A stretch of DNA of 23,693 nt from JBBAEA01 sp041656175 (GTDB lineage Bacteria; Myxococcota_A; Bradymonadia; UBA4248): assembly GCA_041656175.1 (NCBI GenBank), contig JBBAEA010000043.1, forward strand, positions 1 through 23,693, read 5' to 3'. A program made the position numbers and the translations under genes. Positions 21,900 through 23,693 of this stretch are shown piece after piece. Numbering within the stretch: the stretch's first letter is position 1; the number at the start of each line of letters is the position of its first letter. The notes beneath the pieces were generated by a model, which did no database searches, had not been told where the DNA came from, and was given only the letters and a program-made list of their open reading frames with translations.

Positions 21900-22733
21900 T
21901 TATTCTTCGAATTCATCCTCGTCGTATTCCTCATCGTCCTCTTCATAGTCTTCGTAATCTTCGCCTTCGTAGTCGAAATCCTCCATCGGAACGAAGTGTT
22001 GCTTTATTTGCTGTAAACGCAAGCAATCTGTTAACGAATCGCGTGTACGGAATATCACAAAAGCCGTATCGAATTGGTGGCAGCGCTCAAGTATAAACTC
22101 TAAATCGTCATCAGAGTAGGAGTCCAAAAGCCCGTGGCGCCCAAGCATCTGAAAATACGCAGTATCTTGCGAAGGTAGGCGCTCCTTTTGGTCGATAAGC
22201 GGGTCAAAAGCAAGCGTAATTCCGAGTTCATCGGTAATCTCCACGCTTTCCTCGCGCTCCCAAAAGCCCGAGGGGCGCCAAATAAGTTTTATGCCATCGC
22301 GTAAATCCGCCCAATGATTAACAAAATGCGTTAGCCGTTCTTTGTTTGCCGGCGCTGGTGTAAAGGATGGGGGCGTTTCTAACAAAATGTAATTCGCACC
22401 CAGCGCCAAAGCCTGCTCCTGCACCCTAGCCCACACGCGTTTGTTCTCTGCACTCTCCAAAAAGTGCCCCAAACGCTGTTTAGATTCATTCGCTAGCAAC
22501 TTCACGCCAAACCCGCGTTTTATCTCGTCTGGGCGGTGCGTAAAAGCTTGCCACGCCGTCCAAATGCGCACAACTGCTTTCTCCGCTGCATCCGCCTCTT
22601 CGGCCCAAGCCTTGAGAACGCGCAACTTCGGCGGCGTAAAATGCCCCACCCTATATTCAATCGCGTTAGCGATCTTATAAACCTTATCGCGCTCCCTAGG
22701 TAAGTCCGAGGGGCCTGTGTAAATCGTTACCAT
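21900..22733 (-). CDS. Divergent DUF72 (YecE-like) protein with acidic tail
   Basis: A 277-aa cytosolic protein related to the DUF72/YecE family, a TIM-barrel-like group without established function. It starts VTIYTGPSDLPRERDKVY and has AIEYRVGHFTPPKLRVLKAWAEE in place of the usual VEVNSTFY segment, AWQAFTH (~61-67), NYILLETPPSF (~115-125) and HGLLDSYSDDDL. The common GTSGW start is absent, so this is a diverged branch. The last ~28 residues are almost all Asp, Glu and Tyr (MEDFDYEGEDYEDYEEDDEE and on), probably a disordered tail. AGGA lies 7 nt before the ATG. Last gene of a three-gene operon, ended by the 21851 terminator. Confidence 0.78.
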   Translation of the reverse strand: MVTIYTGPSDLPRERDKVYKIANAIEYRVGHFTPPKLRVLKAWAEEADAAEKAVVRIWTAWQAFTHRPDEIKRGFGVKLLANESKQRLGHFLESAENKRVWARVQEQALALGANYILLETPPSFTPAPANKERLTHFVNHWADLRDGIKLIWRPSGFWEREESVEITDELGITLAFDPLIDQKERLPSQDTAYFQMLGRHGLLDSYSDDDLEFILERCHQFDTAFVIFRTRDSLTDCLRLQQIKQHFVPMEDFDYEGEDYEDYEEDDEEYDEDEFEE

Positions 22734-22742
22734 TCCCGATTC

Positions 22743-23009
22743 CTACTTTTTGCATTCCTGCAAGTACAGCATCTGCAAATCGTACAAGAGCGACTGCAGC
22801 AACTTCTCTTCTTCATCACTGAGATTGCCCTTCGTCTTCTCGCGCAAGAGCACCAACAGGTCAATATTCGTCTTCGCCATCGCTGGATCCCTTGGATAAT
22901 CAATGAACGCCTCGTCATCAATCTTTCCAAGCGCAGCCATCGCATTCGTACTCAATGACAAAATAAAGTCCGTAAAAGTGATACTCCGCCCTTCATCGCT
23001 CTTCGTCAT
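22743..23009 (-). CDS. DUF1844 family protein
   Basis: An 88-aa protein matching DUF1844 in length and pattern: ITFTDFILSLSTNAMAALGKI (~10-30), then DPAMAKTNIDLLVLLREKTKGNLSDEEEKLLQSLLYDLQMLYLQ (~41-84). The family is common in deltaproteobacteria and other phyla and has no known function. No signal peptide or TM; probably cytosolic and helical. GAGGG lies 7 nt before the ATG. It starts 14 nt after the 60-aa gene and ends 9 nt before the DUF72 gene, so all three are likely cotranscribed. Confidence 0.85.
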   Translation of the reverse strand: MTKSDEGRSITFTDFILSLSTNAMAALGKIDDEAFIDYPRDPAMAKTNIDLLVLLREKTKGNLSDEEEKLLQSLLYDLQMLYLQECKK

Positions 23010-23023
23010 TGCATAACCCTCGC

Positions 23024-23206
23024 CTATTTCCCGTTCTTGGATTGACGCATCATTTCGACTATTGGCTGCGTAATCTCCACGCGTACCGCCTTGTCCGCTA
23101 CATCTGGCAACGACGCCATGTGCTCCTCAAGCTCTTTCTCTGTTATCGTACCGTTGTCAAGGTGGCGCTCAATGAGCCGAACATCGTATTTCTTATCCTG
23201 ATTCAT
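23024..23206 (-). CDS. Small conserved-looking 60-aa protein
   Basis: First gene of the operon. Sequence MNQDKKYDVRLIERHLDNGT, then ITEKELEEHMASLPDVADKA, then a basic end. The pattern 'YDxRLIERxLxxGxITxxExxxxxxSLPDxxDKA' is recalled from short proteins near DUF1844 genes in deltaproteobacteria, so it is probably real and conserved. It is fully charged and helical, with no signal. AAGGA lies 6 nt before the ATG. Function unknown; the tight spacing with DUF1844 suggests a shared process. Confidence 0.75.
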   Translation of the reverse strand: MNQDKKYDVRLIERHLDNGTITEKELEEHMASLPDVADKAVRVEITQPIVEMMRQSKNGK

Positions 23207-23294
23207 CGCTAATCCTTATGCATACAGTCCAAAGCACTTCACAAACAAAGCGCCGCAAACTTCCTAACACAGCTCGCCGCGATTTACCAGTTTA

Positions 23295-23329
23295 TTGCAT
23301 ATTTGGCTCCAAACCCAAATATACTGCAA
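23295..23329. promoter_or_regulatory. Hairpin or dyad upstream of the DUF1844 operon
   Basis: ATATTTGG (23299-23306), loop CTCCAAAC, CCAAATAT (23315-23322), extended by TTGC/GCAA with a 3-nt bulge. It lies about 90 bp upstream of the operon's first ATG, where an operator or leader structure would be expected. Confidence 0.35.
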
Positions 23330-23430
23330 CATAAGCCTTAGGTGAACAGCTATTTGAAAGAATGCAGTATGAAGCTCGCTTTGCTCCTAACTTTGGAATA
23401 TATCCTAAAACATCGATCGCACGACTATAG

Positions 23431-23521
23431 CCTTTCGTGCCTTTCGTGCCTTTCGTGTTTTTAGTGCTTAAAAAAAGCGTTATTGATAGAAAAAAGATGA
23501 AACACGAAAAGAGACCTTTGC
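23431..23521. repeat. Three 9-bp repeats and an inverted repeat near the window end
   Basis: CCTTTCGTG occurs three times in a row (23431-23457). The last copy continues as TTTCGTGTTT, which pairs with AAACACGAAA near 23500-23509. The rest of 23207-23693 is A/T-rich and shows no gene. Confidence 0.7.
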
Positions 23522-23693
23522 ACGGCTAGAAATAACGAATTTAATTTTACAAATTCGATATGGTTTTAAACAAAATGAGATGTTTTGTAGAGAAGCACAA
23601 GTTAAGAATGCTAATTAAATAAGGCAGGTGGAAGATAAAATGACATTTTATTCGAAAAGTGCTTAAAAGAGTGCTTTCTTTTTTGGAGGGGGG

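Overview
The window looks like chromosomal DNA from a deltaproteobacterial-grade bacterium (Myxococcota, Bradymonadota or a related group) of moderate GC. This is inferred from gene content: DUF507, DUF1844, DUF1015 and divergent DUF72 proteins, many small lipoproteins, and a large Cys-rich FG-GAP/PKD surface protein with a MYXO/JDVT-CTERM-like tail. No phage, integrase, transposase, CRISPR, rRNA or tRNA gene was seen. The genus cannot be named from sequence alone.

Layout. 150-6483 is mostly minus strand: trmL overlapping a DUF1015 gene; a lone GT-B-like/coiled-coil protein gene bracketed by a ~150-bp inverted repeat pair; then an operon DUF507-apbE-mntP behind a leader with competing hairpins. 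6758-10522 is one giant minus-strand surface lipoprotein gene with a terminator. 10529-12335 is about 1.8 kb without a credible gene, packed with at least four unrelated repeat arrays (138 bp, 22-23 bp, 15/29 bp, 63 bp) and a long cruciform. 12336-14041 holds prmC and a COG4947-type esterase, both minus. 14553-16079 (plus) is a cluster of three small genes sharing one Cys-pair helical domain in four copies. gsk (inosine-guanosine kinase) converges on them. 17864-21492 (plus) encodes an NTF2-like lipoprotein, a membrane protein with a helical N-terminal part, and a MATE exporter. 21900-23206 (minus) is a compact operon of a 60-aa protein, DUF1844 and DUF72, ended by a clear terminator.

The intergenic DNA is the most unusual part. 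At least five copies of a modular hairpin element (A 1958, B 4095, C 14189, E 18917, D 21533) share a head hairpin, GTGGGGG-loop-CCCCCTACG, and a CTACCCCC segment. Between these sits a hairpin whose sequence differs between subfamilies while the fold is kept, including one compensated base pair between A and B. Other dispersed repeats (the 'TTTGCCATTTTGAGCCTAG' module, and the GCAGCTTT hairpin repeats around 17.65 and 18.8 kb) link the intergenic regions. Strongest leads for something undescribed: the structured repeat family, the paralogous Cys-pair domain cluster, the repeat island at 10.6-12.3 kb, and the GT-B/PspA-like fusion.
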